Source: an uncultured Pelagibacteraceae bacterium (lineage in GTDB: Bacteria > Pseudomonadota > Alphaproteobacteria > Pelagibacterales > Pelagibacteraceae). From it: a stretch of DNA of 41,636 bases. The stretch covers positions 1 to 41,636 of the forward strand of contig CACMND010000009.1 of NCBI GenBank assembly GCA_902614975.1. The letters are read 5' to 3'. The position numbers and the translations under genes are program-made. The notes below the pieces were generated by a model, which saw only the letters and a list, made by a program, of their open reading frames with translations, did no database searches and was not told the DNA's origin. Positions 32,471 through 41,425 of the stretch are shown here, one piece after another (positions within the stretch are counted from its first letter, which is position 1; each line of letters begins with the position of its first letter).

Positions 32471-33568
32471 GACGTAGGGCTCGGGTCTTGCAGAACTATT
32501 TAATACTCTTTCGACTGCGAAAACACTAATATCTATAGTTTGATAACTGCCTGTAGTTATTAATTCAGTTAGAGCTCTACCAATTCCTGGTGCTTGCATT
32601 AAACCTCTGCCGGTAAATCCTGAGGCCATATAAACATTTTCATATTTTGGATGTTTTCCAACTACAGCATTATTATCTAATTTGTTACAATCATAATATC
32701 CAGCCCATCCACCTGTTAACTTTAGTTCTTCAAATGCTGGTATTCTTTTTGCAAGAGCAGGCCAAACTAATTCTTCAAAATCATTCCAAGCAGGTTCGAG
32801 ATCTTCTGCATCAAAAACCGAAATTGGTGAACCTGCCAAATATTCTTTTCCTTCTGGTCGCCAATATACTCCTGTTGTTAGATCTCCGGATAATGGCATC
32901 TCTGGAATATGTTTAGGGCATTTAACTCTAAAGACTGTATGTTTTTGAGGTACTACAGGAATATCCTCAAGTAGTTCCTTAGTCCAACACCCAGCTGCAG
33001 AAATAATTGTCTTTGCATTAATTTCAGATAGGCTCTTAACCTCTCCCTTAATAAATTCTGCCCCAAGATCAATTGCTTTATGCTTTAAAGCGCTATGAAA
33101 TAAAAATGGATCAATCCATCCCTCACTCTTGTTATCAGTAAATGTTGCAGTTTCAATTCCTTCCTCATTAATGTAAGGAAAATAGTTTTTCAATTCAGAA
33201 CCTTTAATATTTTTTGTACCCGCTTCACATTCTTTATGATTTTCTAAAGCTCTGTATTGCTCTTCTGCATGATCTGGTCCAAACATTAGAAGATATCCAT
33301 TGGGCACCATGCTAGCTGTTGGATTTGGATTTTTTTCAGTTTTCAATAATTCTGGTATTTGAAATATAAATTCCCTTGCGAATTTTCCTAAAAGAATATT
33401 TTCTTTTTGAAAAAACTGTCGTCTAAATCCACCAAGTGATAATGGGAATGATGCAGTTTTATAAGTTGGATCCCTTTCAATGACTTTTACTTTTCTGCCT
33501 TCTTTGGACATAAAGTATGCAGTTGCAGCTCCAATTATACCACCACCTACTATTACAACATCATCCAT
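32465..33568 (-). CDS. FAD-dependent oxidoreductase of the DAO family
   Basis: 367 residues. The FAD-binding motif 'VVIVGGGIIGAATAYFMSKEG' (G-x-G-x-x-G) is at the start, followed by 'GGFRRQFFQKENILLG', and near the C-terminus 'GWAGYYDCNKLDNNAVVGKH' and 'YMASGFTGRGLMQAPGIGRA', typical of DAO-family (sarcosine/glycine oxidase, FOXRED1-like) flavoproteins. It probably oxidises a secondary or N-methylated amine or an amino acid; the substrate is not determinable. With glycine cleavage encoded downstream on the same strand and formate dehydrogenase nearby, an N-methylglycine-type substrate would fit, but this is inference. It starts just after the tspO stop, sharing its direction. Confidence 0.88.
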   Translation of the reverse strand: MDDVVIVGGGIIGAATAYFMSKEGRKVKVIERDPTYKTASFPLSLGGFRRQFFQKENILLGKFAREFIFQIPELLKTEKNPNPTASMVPNGYLLMFGPDHAEEQYRALENHKECEAGTKNIKGSELKNYFPYINEEGIETATFTDNKSEGWIDPFLFHSALKHKAIDLGAEFIKGEVKSLSEINAKTIISAAGCWTKELLEDIPVVPQKHTVFRVKCPKHIPEMPLSGDLTTGVYWRPEGKEYLAGSPISVFDAEDLEPAWNDFEELVWPALAKRIPAFEELKLTGGWAGYYDCNKLDNNAVVGKHPKYENVYMASGFTGRGLMQAPGIGRALTELITTGSYQTIDISVFAVERVLNSSARPEPYVL

Positions 33569-33569
33569 A

Positions 33570-34037
33570 TTAGTTTATCAAAAAAATGTTTATATTTAAA
33601 AGCAATGCAAAACAACACCATAACAAATATGGAATCATCAAGTACATGCTTAATTGACTTATATTCTTATATTTAAATACCAATAAAACAATAAATATAA
33701 TTAACACAACAAGATTTAAAATTGCTAAAGAAATATTATGGAAACCAAAGAAAACAACACTCCAAGTTGTATTAAAAAAAAGATGAATGAAATATAAAAA
33801 TACAATATTTAAATTTTTTGTGTTTTTATGCCACGCATTCCATATGGCTATTGTCATAAATAAATAAAGTAATGTCCATACTGGCCCAAATATCCAATCT
33901 GGTGGATTGTATTGAGGTTTAGATAAATTTGAATACCAAGGATCTTTAAAATTTATAGTAACCAAACCTCCAATAAATGAAGCTGAAAACGTAGTAATTG
34001 CAAAGAGAATAAAAGATAAAATTTTATTTTTTAGCAT
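33570..34037 (-). CDS. tspO: TspO/MBR family tryptophan-rich sensory protein
   Basis: 155 residues with five membrane helices. The family signature is visible as 'WYSNLSKPQYNPPDWIFGPVW', then 'LFFNTTWSVVFFG' and 'PYLLWCCFALLLN'. TspO binds porphyrins and, in Rhodobacter, tunes expression of photosynthesis genes in response to oxygen; it is linked to oxidative stress elsewhere. It lies one base upstream of the DAO flavoprotein on the same strand. The divergent SDR gene starts 24 bases away, so a compact shared promoter region is implied. Confidence 0.95.
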   Translation of the reverse strand: MLKNKILSFILFAITTFSASFIGGLVTINFKDPWYSNLSKPQYNPPDWIFGPVWTLLYLFMTIAIWNAWHKNTKNLNIVFLYFIHLFFNTTWSVVFFGFHNISLAILNLVVLIIFIVLLVFKYKNISQLSMYLMIPYLLWCCFALLLNINIFLIN

Positions 34038-34061
34038 TTAAGTACTATACAGCAGTTAAAT

Positions 34062-34820
34062 ATGAATAAAAAAGTAATTTGGATCACCGGCGGAAGCACA
34101 GGAATTGGCAAAGCACTTGCATTAAAATTTGCTAATAATGGATGGACAGTTGCTATTTCAGCAAGAAGAGAAAATTTATTAAAAGAAATTGAAGATAAGC
34201 ATCAAAATATTAAATCTTTTCCACTTGATGTAAATGATAAGGAAAAGTGTAAGTCTGTTTTTGAAAATATAAACAAGGAACTTGGTGACATCGAAATTTG
34301 TTTTTTTTCTACGGGAACTTGGGATCCAAAAAAAGAAAAAGAAATTGATGTAGAGCAAATTGAAAATGTATTTAAAGTAAATTTTTTTGGAACATTAAAT
34401 TGTATAAAAGCAGTTGAAACTCATTTTCGAGAAAGAGGAAAAGGTATTATTACCATTGTATCTTCGATTGCAGGATACAAAGGCTTACCTAACTCAAGTG
34501 GCTATGGACCATCCAAAGCTGCTTTAAGTAATCTTGCTGAAAGTTTACATTTTGATTTTGGAAGATATGGCGTGAGGGTTTGTTTAGTTTCTCCAGGTTT
34601 TATCAAAACACCAATGACTGATAAGAATGATTTTAAGATGCCTTTTCTAAAAACTCCAGAATTCTCGGCAGACAAAATTTATGATGGGCTTATTAATGGT
34701 TCTAATTTTGAAATACACTACCCAAAAGAATTAACTTTGATCCTTAAATTTTTAAAAATAATACCTGATCGATTATATTTTTATTTAATACGGAAATTAA
34801 CTAAATTACAAAAAAAATAA
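34062..34820 (+). CDS. Short-chain dehydrogenase/reductase
   Basis: 252 residues of the classical SDR type: 'WITGGSTGIGKALAL' is the cofactor glycine motif, Ser-Ser in 'IVSSIAGYKG', and Tyr/Lys in 'SGYGPSKAALSN' form the catalytic set. A longer C-terminus after 'SPGFIKTPMTDK' sets it apart from FabG. SDRs are found with the CFA-like/DUF1365/amine-oxidase cluster in Rhodobacter and relatives, and this gene converges on that cluster with only 2 bases between stop codons, so a shared pathway is plausible. The substrate is unknown. Confidence 0.88.
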   Translation: MNKKVIWITGGSTGIGKALALKFANNGWTVAISARRENLLKEIEDKHQNIKSFPLDVNDKEKCKSVFENINKELGDIEICFFSTGTWDPKKEKEIDVEQIENVFKVNFFGTLNCIKAVETHFRERGKGIITIVSSIAGYKGLPNSSGYGPSKAALSNLAESLHFDFGRYGVRVCLVSPGFIKTPMTDKNDFKMPFLKTPEFSADKIYDGLINGSNFEIHYPKELTLILKFLKIIPDRLYFYLIRKLTKLQKK

Positions 34821-34822
34821 AA

Positions 34823-35371
34823 TTAATCTTTAACAAACATCACAGTCAACTCTGCAACTTTAATTCCAAATTTTGTCATCTTAGCTCTGTTGATAGCTAC
34901 TCTTTCGTCTTGCATAAATATCCAATCATCAAAAGTAATTTTGATATTTTTTCCTTTCACAGGAACTAACAAAACATACTCAAATTTAAATGCTGGGCCA
35001 TATGAATACCCCCTAGCCTTACCAACTACATCGCCTGCAGTTCCCTCGTAATTATGTTCATCAATTTTATCTATTACCCATTGCCTATTTTGTATTTCAC
35101 CATCATTCCAAATAAATTTTTCGTCTAATATAAGTTGTTTGCCATCCCACTTACCGTCTAGGTCTGCTGAAAATTGTCTTGTAACTTTACCTGATCTGTT
35201 TTGTAGTATACCCCAAGCTTTGACGTTTCCGCTTAAATATTCTTCAATTATTAGTCTTGGTTTTTGATCTTTAAAATCTTCTGGTTTCATAGATTGATTA
35301 TTTATACAGCTTGTAATTAATCCTGTGAAAATTATCAATAAAAATACTTTAAAAAATTTTTTGTTAATCAT
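34823..35371 (-). CDS. DUF3833 lipoprotein
   Basis: 182 residues. A lipoprotein signal with hydrophobic core and lipobox 'GLITSC' (Cys22) precedes a beta-rich domain with 'LSGNVKAWGILQNRSGKVTR' and 'DDWIFMQDERVAINRAKMTK', which match my memory of DUF3833. The biochemical role is unknown; members occur with CFA-synthase-like, DUF1365 and COG2907 genes. It is the last gene of the cluster, 1 base after the CFA-like gene. Export of the protein to a membrane surface suggests a role in handling or sensing the modified lipids (inference). Confidence 0.87.
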   Translation of the reverse strand: MINKKFFKVFLLIIFTGLITSCINNQSMKPEDFKDQKPRLIIEEYLSGNVKAWGILQNRSGKVTRQFSADLDGKWDGKQLILDEKFIWNDGEIQNRQWVIDKIDEHNYEGTAGDVVGKARGYSYGPAFKFEYVLLVPVKGKNIKITFDDWIFMQDERVAINRAKMTKFGIKVAELTVMFVKD

Positions 35372-35372
35372 A

Positions 35373-36554
35373 TTAAATTTTATTTTGCATGGAAAATTGA
35401 ATTAAATCTATATTCTTTGATTTAAACCCAGCTTCACAATATGACAAATAAAAATGCCACATACGTTTAAATTTATTATCAAATCCATGTTTTGAAATCT
35501 CTTCCCATTTTTTTAGGAATTCATCTCTCCATATTTTTAAAGTATTGGAATAGTGAGAGCCATATGACTCGTATTTTTTAATTTCTAAACCGTTGCTACT
35601 AGATAAATCATATAATTTTCTTTTTGATGGCAAAAAACCTCCAGGAAATATGTATTTTTGTATAAAGTCTTCTTTGGTTTTATATCTGTCAAATAAACTA
35701 TCATCGATTGTTATCGCTTGTATCGCGGCCCTTCCATTCTCAGATAGATTTTTTTTAATACTTTTAAAATAATTGACTAAATAATTTTGCCCAACCGCTT
35801 CTATCATTTCTATAGATGCGATAGAGTCATATTTGTCTTTTACATCTCTGTAATCTTTCAAAAATATATTCACTTTTTCATTCAATCCATTTTCAAATAT
35901 TCTTTTTTTTGAAAATTCAAATTGCTCTTTAGAAATTGTTATACAATCTAATTTTACATCATAATTTTTACCCACATATTCAGCAAAGCCTCCCCAGCCA
36001 CAGCCAATTTCTAAAATTTTATTTCCTACGTTTGGCTTTATTAATTCTGTAAGCTTTTTATATTTATTTAGTTGAGCAGAAAATAAATCGTCTTTTTGTT
36101 TTTCAAAAATTGCACTTGAATAAGTAAGTGAAGGATCCAACCATAATGAAAAGAAGTCATTTCCTAAATCATAATGTTTTGAAATATTTTTCTTACTTCT
36201 ACTCTTATTATTTTTTATGAAAATACTCTTTAATTTATTAATCATTGATAAATCAAAAATACCTGAAAATTTATAGACAATTTTTATATTTTTAGCTGTT
36301 ATTTCTATTAGATTAGTTAGATTATCTGTTTCAAATTCATTTCGCATGTACGCTTCTGCAAGTCCTACACTTCCCGATTTTATTATTTGAAGTGTTAAAC
36401 CAGGTTTGTTAATTTTAATCTTTGCTCTTAATTGTTCACTCTCATTACCAAACTTATATATTTTGCTGTCATGATTTTGAATTTCAAGAAATCCATGCTT
36501 TATTAGTTTTAGAGAATTAAATACGATTTTATCTGACAAAAGATTAAAATTCAT
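35373..36554 (-). CDS. CFA-synthase-like SAM-dependent lipid methyltransferase
   Basis: 393 residues of the cyclopropane-fatty-acyl-phospholipid synthase family (COG2230). 'SKHYDLGNDFFSLWLD' starts at 125, the SAM motif GCGWGG is at 184-189 in 'ILEIGCGWGGFAEYVG', and 'YIFPGGFLPS' and 'HYSNTLKIWRDEF' are conserved. Compared with E. coli Cfa as I remember it, the 'TYSCA' Cys is Ser ('LTYSSAIF') and the later His before the Thr-Ile is Gln ('IQAITIDD'). These residues help the E. coli enzyme bind bicarbonate, so this subgroup may add a methyl branch instead of a cyclopropane. It overlaps DUF1365 by 4 bases (ATGA). Confidence 0.9.
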   Translation of the reverse strand: MNFNLLSDKIVFNSLKLIKHGFLEIQNHDSKIYKFGNESEQLRAKIKINKPGLTLQIIKSGSVGLAEAYMRNEFETDNLTNLIEITAKNIKIVYKFSGIFDLSMINKLKSIFIKNNKSRSKKNISKHYDLGNDFFSLWLDPSLTYSSAIFEKQKDDLFSAQLNKYKKLTELIKPNVGNKILEIGCGWGGFAEYVGKNYDVKLDCITISKEQFEFSKKRIFENGLNEKVNIFLKDYRDVKDKYDSIASIEMIEAVGQNYLVNYFKSIKKNLSENGRAAIQAITIDDSLFDRYKTKEDFIQKYIFPGGFLPSKRKLYDLSSSNGLEIKKYESYGSHYSNTLKIWRDEFLKKWEEISKHGFDNKFKRMWHFYLSYCEAGFKSKNIDLIQFSMQNKI

Positions 36555-37318
36555 TTTTTTTCAAACGTAATATTATTTTTTATTTTTATGTTTTTTTTAA
36601 CTAACTTAACTCCCTTTAACCACAATTTTAATGCTTCAAAATGAATTGCGGCAATAACTTTAAAGGTCATTAAAGGGTGAGAAATATAAGATATAAGCAT
36701 ATTTTTATTGTTAATTTCTTTTGCAACCCCATCTTGTGAAGCATATAACAATTTTCCCCCCTTATCACTTTGATCAATTATTACGGATAACATTTTTTCA
36801 GGTTTGAGGATTCTAAAATTGTATTTACTTTTCATTTCAATAAATGGTGAAACGAAAAACTTCTTCTCACAGCTATTTGTAATTATTTTTTCGTCGTTGA
36901 CTTTAAATATATAAGTATGTTGCTCACCAAATGTATTTTTAACTTCATACAATATAGCTATAATTTTTGAATGATTATCATAAACGAAAAAAATACTTAA
37001 TGGATTAAATACGTAACCAAATATTCTAGGATAACAAAGCAATTTTACCTTTATGTTTTCAAATTGAATGTTGTTTGATTTTAAATTTTCTATTACCCAG
37101 GCTTTTAAATCACTACCATCTCTAGGTCCGTGATCTTTGTCATAAAAACTTAAAATATTAAAACTATTGTTAGAAAAAATTTTAATTTTTTTTTGTATCA
37201 AATTAATTTCATCAAGATCTAAAAAGAGTGAGAAAACGTTGTATTTAAAAAAGTGATATTTTGGCTTAAATCTTTTATGAATTACTTTACCTTCGTAAAT
37301 ATTGGAATTTTTAATCAT
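36551..37318 (-). CDS. DUF1365 family protein
   Basis: 255 residues. The DUF1365 pattern is clear: 'IYEGKVIHKRFKPKYHFFKY' at the start, 'DHGPRDGSDLKAWVIENL', 'LLCYPRIFGYVFNPLSIFFVYD' and 'YEVKNTFGEQHTYIFKV', then 'VSPFIEMKSKYNFRI'. The function is unknown; the family nearly always sits beside a COG2907 flavoprotein and a CFA-synthase-like enzyme, as here, so it very probably works on the same lipid. It overlaps the flavoprotein gene by 8 bases and the CFA-like gene by 4. Confidence 0.93.
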   Translation of the reverse strand: MIKNSNIYEGKVIHKRFKPKYHFFKYNVFSLFLDLDEINLIQKKIKIFSNNSFNILSFYDKDHGPRDGSDLKAWVIENLKSNNIQFENIKVKLLCYPRIFGYVFNPLSIFFVYDNHSKIIAILYEVKNTFGEQHTYIFKVNDEKIITNSCEKKFFVSPFIEMKSKYNFRILKPEKMLSVIIDQSDKGGKLLYASQDGVAKEINNKNMLISYISHPLMTFKVIAAIHFEALKLWLKGVKLVKKNIKIKNNITFEKK

Positions 37319-38549
37319 TTAGGTTTTCAATCATATTAATGGATGATTTTATTCCATCTTCATGAAAACCGTAACCAAAATAACTTCCACAAAACAATAC
37401 ATTTCTTTTATTTTGTATTTCTTTTAATAATTTTTGATTATTCAAAGCATCTTGATCAAAATAAGGGTGGGTAAAAGTAACTTTTTGTAGGATTTTTTTT
37501 TGATCTATTTCAAAAAAAGGATTTAAGGTTAAGAAAATATTTTTTTCTGTCTTCAGATTTTGTAATAAGTTCAACCAATAAGTTAATGATGTCTTACTAA
37601 TATCTGATTTATCAACTGAGGAATTCCATGAAGACCAAACTTTTTTATTGTTTGGCATACATACATCGTCAGTGTGTATTACTGCTAGATTGGATTTATA
37701 TTTAAAATTTGAAAGTATTTTTTTTTCATCCTCAGTCGGCTCACTCAAAATTTTCAATGCATCGTCTGCATGAGTAGCGATGACAACTTTATCATAGTCA
37801 AAAAATTCGTTACTAGCACCGTAATATATTTGAACACCAATTTTATTTCTTTTTATCGAACTAATCTTATAATTTTTAAAATATTCTCCACTTATTTGAG
37901 TTAATACTTTCTCTACATAAGTTCTACTTCTGTTGGTGACTGTGTACCATTGTGGTCTATTTTTTAATTTAAAAAGTCCATGATTTTGAAAAAATTTTAA
38001 AAAAAATTTAATTGGCATTTGATTTGCTTCTACTGGGGGCATAGACCAGATAGCAGAAACCATTGGGATTAGATGAAAATTAATAAAATTTTTTGACCAT
38101 TTATTTTTTTCAAGAAATTCACCAAGAGTAATCTCTTCATTTAAACTTTTAATTTGATCACACTTTTTGTAGAAATTTATAATATCAAAAAACATTTTCA
38201 AAAATTTTAAATTAAAAAGATTAGCTTTATTTGCAAAAATTCCGTTTAAACCTCTACCACAATATTCATAATTTGTATCTTTTACAGAAACAGAAAATGA
38301 CATATCGCTTTTTTCAATTTCAATTTTTAATTCGTTAAAAAAATTTATGAGATTTGGATAAGTTTCATGATTAAAAACAATAAAGCCAATATCTACAGGA
38401 ACTTTTTTACCATTAATTAAAGTATCTAAAGTATATGAATGACCACCAAAATGATCTTCGCTTTCGAATAAATCAACATGATGTTTTTTGGAAAGCTTTT
38501 GTGCTGCTGATAAACCAGAAATTCCTGATCCGATTACTGCAATTCGCAT
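37311..38549 (-). CDS. FAD-dependent amine-oxidase-like protein (COG2907)
   Basis: 412 residues. The FAD motif 'IAVIGSGISGLSAAQKLS' and 'DLFESEDHFGGHSYT' open the protein. 'VDIGFIVFNHETYPNLINFF' and 'WSMPPVEANQMPIKFF' are characteristic of the COG2907 flavoproteins in CFA-like clusters, and the end 'VLFCGSYFGYGFHEDGIKSS' carries the second FAD-binding segment. It may desaturate or oxidise a fatty acyl chain bound in membrane lipid; this is inference from the cluster. Its ATG is 5 bases after the gcvP stop codon, so it is probably in the gcv transcript. Confidence 0.9.
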   Translation of the reverse strand: MRIAVIGSGISGLSAAQKLSKKHHVDLFESEDHFGGHSYTLDTLINGKKVPVDIGFIVFNHETYPNLINFFNELKIEIEKSDMSFSVSVKDTNYEYCGRGLNGIFANKANLFNLKFLKMFFDIINFYKKCDQIKSLNEEITLGEFLEKNKWSKNFINFHLIPMVSAIWSMPPVEANQMPIKFFLKFFQNHGLFKLKNRPQWYTVTNRSRTYVEKVLTQISGEYFKNYKISSIKRNKIGVQIYYGASNEFFDYDKVVIATHADDALKILSEPTEDEKKILSNFKYKSNLAVIHTDDVCMPNNKKVWSSWNSSVDKSDISKTSLTYWLNLLQNLKTEKNIFLTLNPFFEIDQKKILQKVTFTHPYFDQDALNNQKLLKEIQNKRNVLFCGSYFGYGFHEDGIKSSINMIENLND

Positions 38550-38554
38550 TAAGG

Positions 38555-41425
38555 CTATGCTGCGTCTTCTTTAAACTCATCCATACTTGGACATGTGCAG
38601 AATATATTTTTATCTCCATAAACATTGTCTACCCGAGCAACTGGAGGCCAAAATTTGTTTTGTTTTAAAAAACTTGCAGGATATGCTGCTTCTTGTCTTG
38701 AATATTTATGTTCCCATACATCTGATGACAATTCAGTATCAGTGTGAGGAGCGTTTTTAATTGGATTATCAATTTTATCAAATTCACCTGATTTAATTTT
38801 TTCAATTTCTTGTTTAATCTTAATTAAAGTGTCACAAAATCTGTCTATTTCTGATAAACCTTCGCTTTCAGTTGGCTCTATCATCATAGTGCCAGCTACA
38901 GGCCATGACATAGTTGGTGCGTGAAATCCAAAATCTATCATTCTTTTTGCAATATCTTCTTCAGTTACCCCTGTTTCAGATTTAATATTTCTAATATCAA
39001 TTATGCACTCGTGTGCAACATTGCCATTTGCACCTTTGTACAAAATAGGAAAGTGATCTTTAAGTCTATGAGCAATATAATTTGCGTTTAAAATTGCAAC
39101 TTGAGTAGCAAGCTTTAATCCTTCTGATCCCATCATTTTAATATACATCCAAGAGATTGATAGAATACTTGAACTACCCCAAGGAGCTGCTGATACTGCT
39201 CCAATTCCACTTGTTGGTCCGCAATCTTTTATTACTGGATGATTAGGCAGATAAACTTGTAAATGTTTTTTACAAGCTATAGGTCCCATTCCAGGTCCGC
39301 CACCGCCGTGAGGAATACAAAATGTTTTATGCAGATTAATATGACAAACATCTGGACCAAAATTTCCAGGCTTTGCAACTCCAACAAGGGCATTTAAATT
39401 TGCTCCATCCATATAGACCTGTCCACCATGTTTATGAACTAACTCACAAATATCAGTTATTTTTTCCTCAAATACTCCATGGGTAGATGGGTAAGTTACC
39501 ATTAAAGCTGCAAGATTTTCTGAATGTTGCTCTACTTTTTTCTTTAAATCATCGAAATCTACATTTCCCTCTTTATCACAATTAACAACAACGACTTTCA
39601 TTCCAACCATTTGTGCGCTTGCTGGATTTGTACCATGTGCCGAACTTGGGATTAAACATATATTACGATGAGCATCATCTCTATCTAAGTGGTACTTTCT
39701 TATAACCATTAGACCTGCATATTCTCCTTGAGCGCCTGCATTAGGTTGTAGAGAAACACCGGAAAAACCTGTTATAGATCTTAACCAATTTTTTAAATCA
39801 GTAAACAAATCTCTAAAACCTTCCATTTGTTCAACTGGAACAAAAGGATGAGGTTCTGCAAATTCTTTCCAAGAAATCGGGATCATTTCAGCGGCAGCAT
39901 TTAACTTCATTGTGCACGAACCAAGTGCTATCATAGTTCTATTTAATGCTATATCCTTATCCTCTAGCTTTTTAAGATATCTAAGCATTTCAGTTTCTGA
40001 ATGATATAAGTTAAAAATTGGATGCTCTAAATATTTTGAAGTTCTTAATAAATTTTTTGGTAAATTAGGTAATTTAACTGAAGGATCCTCTTTTTTTATT
40101 GATTCTGCAGCATTAAAAATTTTTAATAATTGATTTACTCTATAAACGTTTTTTCTTTCATCGAAAGAGACAGAAAGCATTTCAGAATTTACTTTTCGTA
40201 TATTAACTTTCTGATTTAGAGCATTTTTATAAATTTGATCAGTCTTTTCTTTGGTAATAATTGTAACAGTATCAAAAAAATAATCAGAATAAATTTCATA
40301 ACCTGACTGTTTTATTTTATCAGCAAAACTTTTTGCTAATTGAGAAACTCTTTCAGAAATATTTTTAATTCCATCTGGGCCATGATAAATAGCATATGCT
40401 GCTGAAACAATTGCTAATAAAGCTTGTGCAGTACAAATATTGCTTGTCGCCTTATCTCTTCTGATATGTTGCTCTCTAGTCTGTAAAGATAATCTATATG
40501 CCTTGTTACCATGTCTATCAACCGACACACCAACAATTCTACCAGGCATCGATCTTTTATACTCGTCTTTAGTTGCAAAAAATGCTGCATGTGGACCTCC
40601 ATACCCCATTGGTATTCCAAATCGCTGAGAGCTCCCAACAGCTATATCAGCACCAAGTTCTCTTGGTGTTTTTAATTTTGCTAATGCTAATAAATCACAA
40701 GCTAATACAGCCTTACCGTTTTTTTTATGAATTTTGCTAATTGCTTCACTAGGATCTTTAATATCTCCTAAAGTTCCAGGATATTGTAAAATTCCACAAA
40801 CTAAATCCTCTTTTAATTGATCTAAAACTTCATCTTCTTTTCCAACTAAAACTTTTAAACCCATTGGTTCGGCTCTAGTTTGAATTACATTTATTGTTTG
40901 AGGATGACAATCCTCAGACACAAAAACTAAATTACTATCTTTTTTATTTAATCTATGACTAAGACCCATGGCTTCTGCTGCTGCTGTACCTTCATCCAAT
41001 AAAGAAGCATTAGCGATATCCATTCCAGTAAAATCAACAATCATTTGTTGAAAGTTTAATAACATCTCAAGTCTTCCTTGAGCTACTTCGGGCTGATAAG
41101 GTGTATATGATGTATACCAACCTGGATTTTCTAAAATATTTCTTAAAATTACATATGGCGTATAAGTTCCATAATAACCCATTCCAATAAAATTTGAGTA
41201 AACATGATTTTTTTTTGAAATTGCTCTTAATTTTCTTAACGCCTCATATTCCGAATTAGGTTCTCCTATATTAAGCTCACCTTTAAACATTATTTTTTCT
41301 GGAACAGTGTTATTCATTAAATCATCTATTGATTGATAATTTAATTCTTTTAACATTTTTGATTGGTCTTCTTTAGAAGGTCCAATGTGTCTTTTTATAA
41401 AATCTTTTTCTGAATTTGGTAACAT
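38555..41425 (-). CDS. gcvP: Glycine dehydrogenase (decarboxylating), GcvP
   Basis: 956 residues, the full single-chain P-protein with both halves. The N-terminal half opens 'FIKRHIGPSKEDQSKML', and the C-terminal half holds the PLP Lys700 in 'NLHKTFCIPHGGGGPGMGP'. It decarboxylates glycine and passes the aminomethyl group to the lipoyl arm of GcvH. The start overlaps the gcvH stop by one base (TAATG). Beyond the right edge gcvT is expected. In SAR11, glycine cleavage supplies methylene-tetrahydrofolate and the operon has been linked to a glycine riboswitch, which would lie outside this window. Confidence 0.98.
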   Translation of the reverse strand: MLPNSEKDFIKRHIGPSKEDQSKMLKELNYQSIDDLMNNTVPEKIMFKGELNIGEPNSEYEALRKLRAISKKNHVYSNFIGMGYYGTYTPYVILRNILENPGWYTSYTPYQPEVAQGRLEMLLNFQQMIVDFTGMDIANASLLDEGTAAAEAMGLSHRLNKKDSNLVFVSEDCHPQTINVIQTRAEPMGLKVLVGKEDEVLDQLKEDLVCGILQYPGTLGDIKDPSEAISKIHKKNGKAVLACDLLALAKLKTPRELGADIAVGSSQRFGIPMGYGGPHAAFFATKDEYKRSMPGRIVGVSVDRHGNKAYRLSLQTREQHIRRDKATSNICTAQALLAIVSAAYAIYHGPDGIKNISERVSQLAKSFADKIKQSGYEIYSDYFFDTVTIITKEKTDQIYKNALNQKVNIRKVNSEMLSVSFDERKNVYRVNQLLKIFNAAESIKKEDPSVKLPNLPKNLLRTSKYLEHPIFNLYHSETEMLRYLKKLEDKDIALNRTMIALGSCTMKLNAAAEMIPISWKEFAEPHPFVPVEQMEGFRDLFTDLKNWLRSITGFSGVSLQPNAGAQGEYAGLMVIRKYHLDRDDAHRNICLIPSSAHGTNPASAQMVGMKVVVVNCDKEGNVDFDDLKKKVEQHSENLAALMVTYPSTHGVFEEKITDICELVHKHGGQVYMDGANLNALVGVAKPGNFGPDVCHINLHKTFCIPHGGGGPGMGPIACKKHLQVYLPNHPVIKDCGPTSGIGAVSAAPWGSSSILSISWMYIKMMGSEGLKLATQVAILNANYIAHRLKDHFPILYKGANGNVAHECIIDIRNIKSETGVTEEDIAKRMIDFGFHAPTMSWPVAGTMMIEPTESEGLSEIDRFCDTLIKIKQEIEKIKSGEFDKIDNPIKNAPHTDTELSSDVWEHKYSRQEAAYPASFLKQNKFWPPVARVDNVYGDKNIFCTCPSMDEFKEDAA

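Noticed and set aside
32647..32916. 89-codon plus-strand frame inside the DAO flavoprotein gene
   Set aside because: Antisense to a conserved flavoprotein and without recognisable protein features.
38550..38554. Glycine riboswitch within the gcv region
   Set aside because: The only gaps here are a few bases; any riboswitch would lie before gcvT beyond the right edge.
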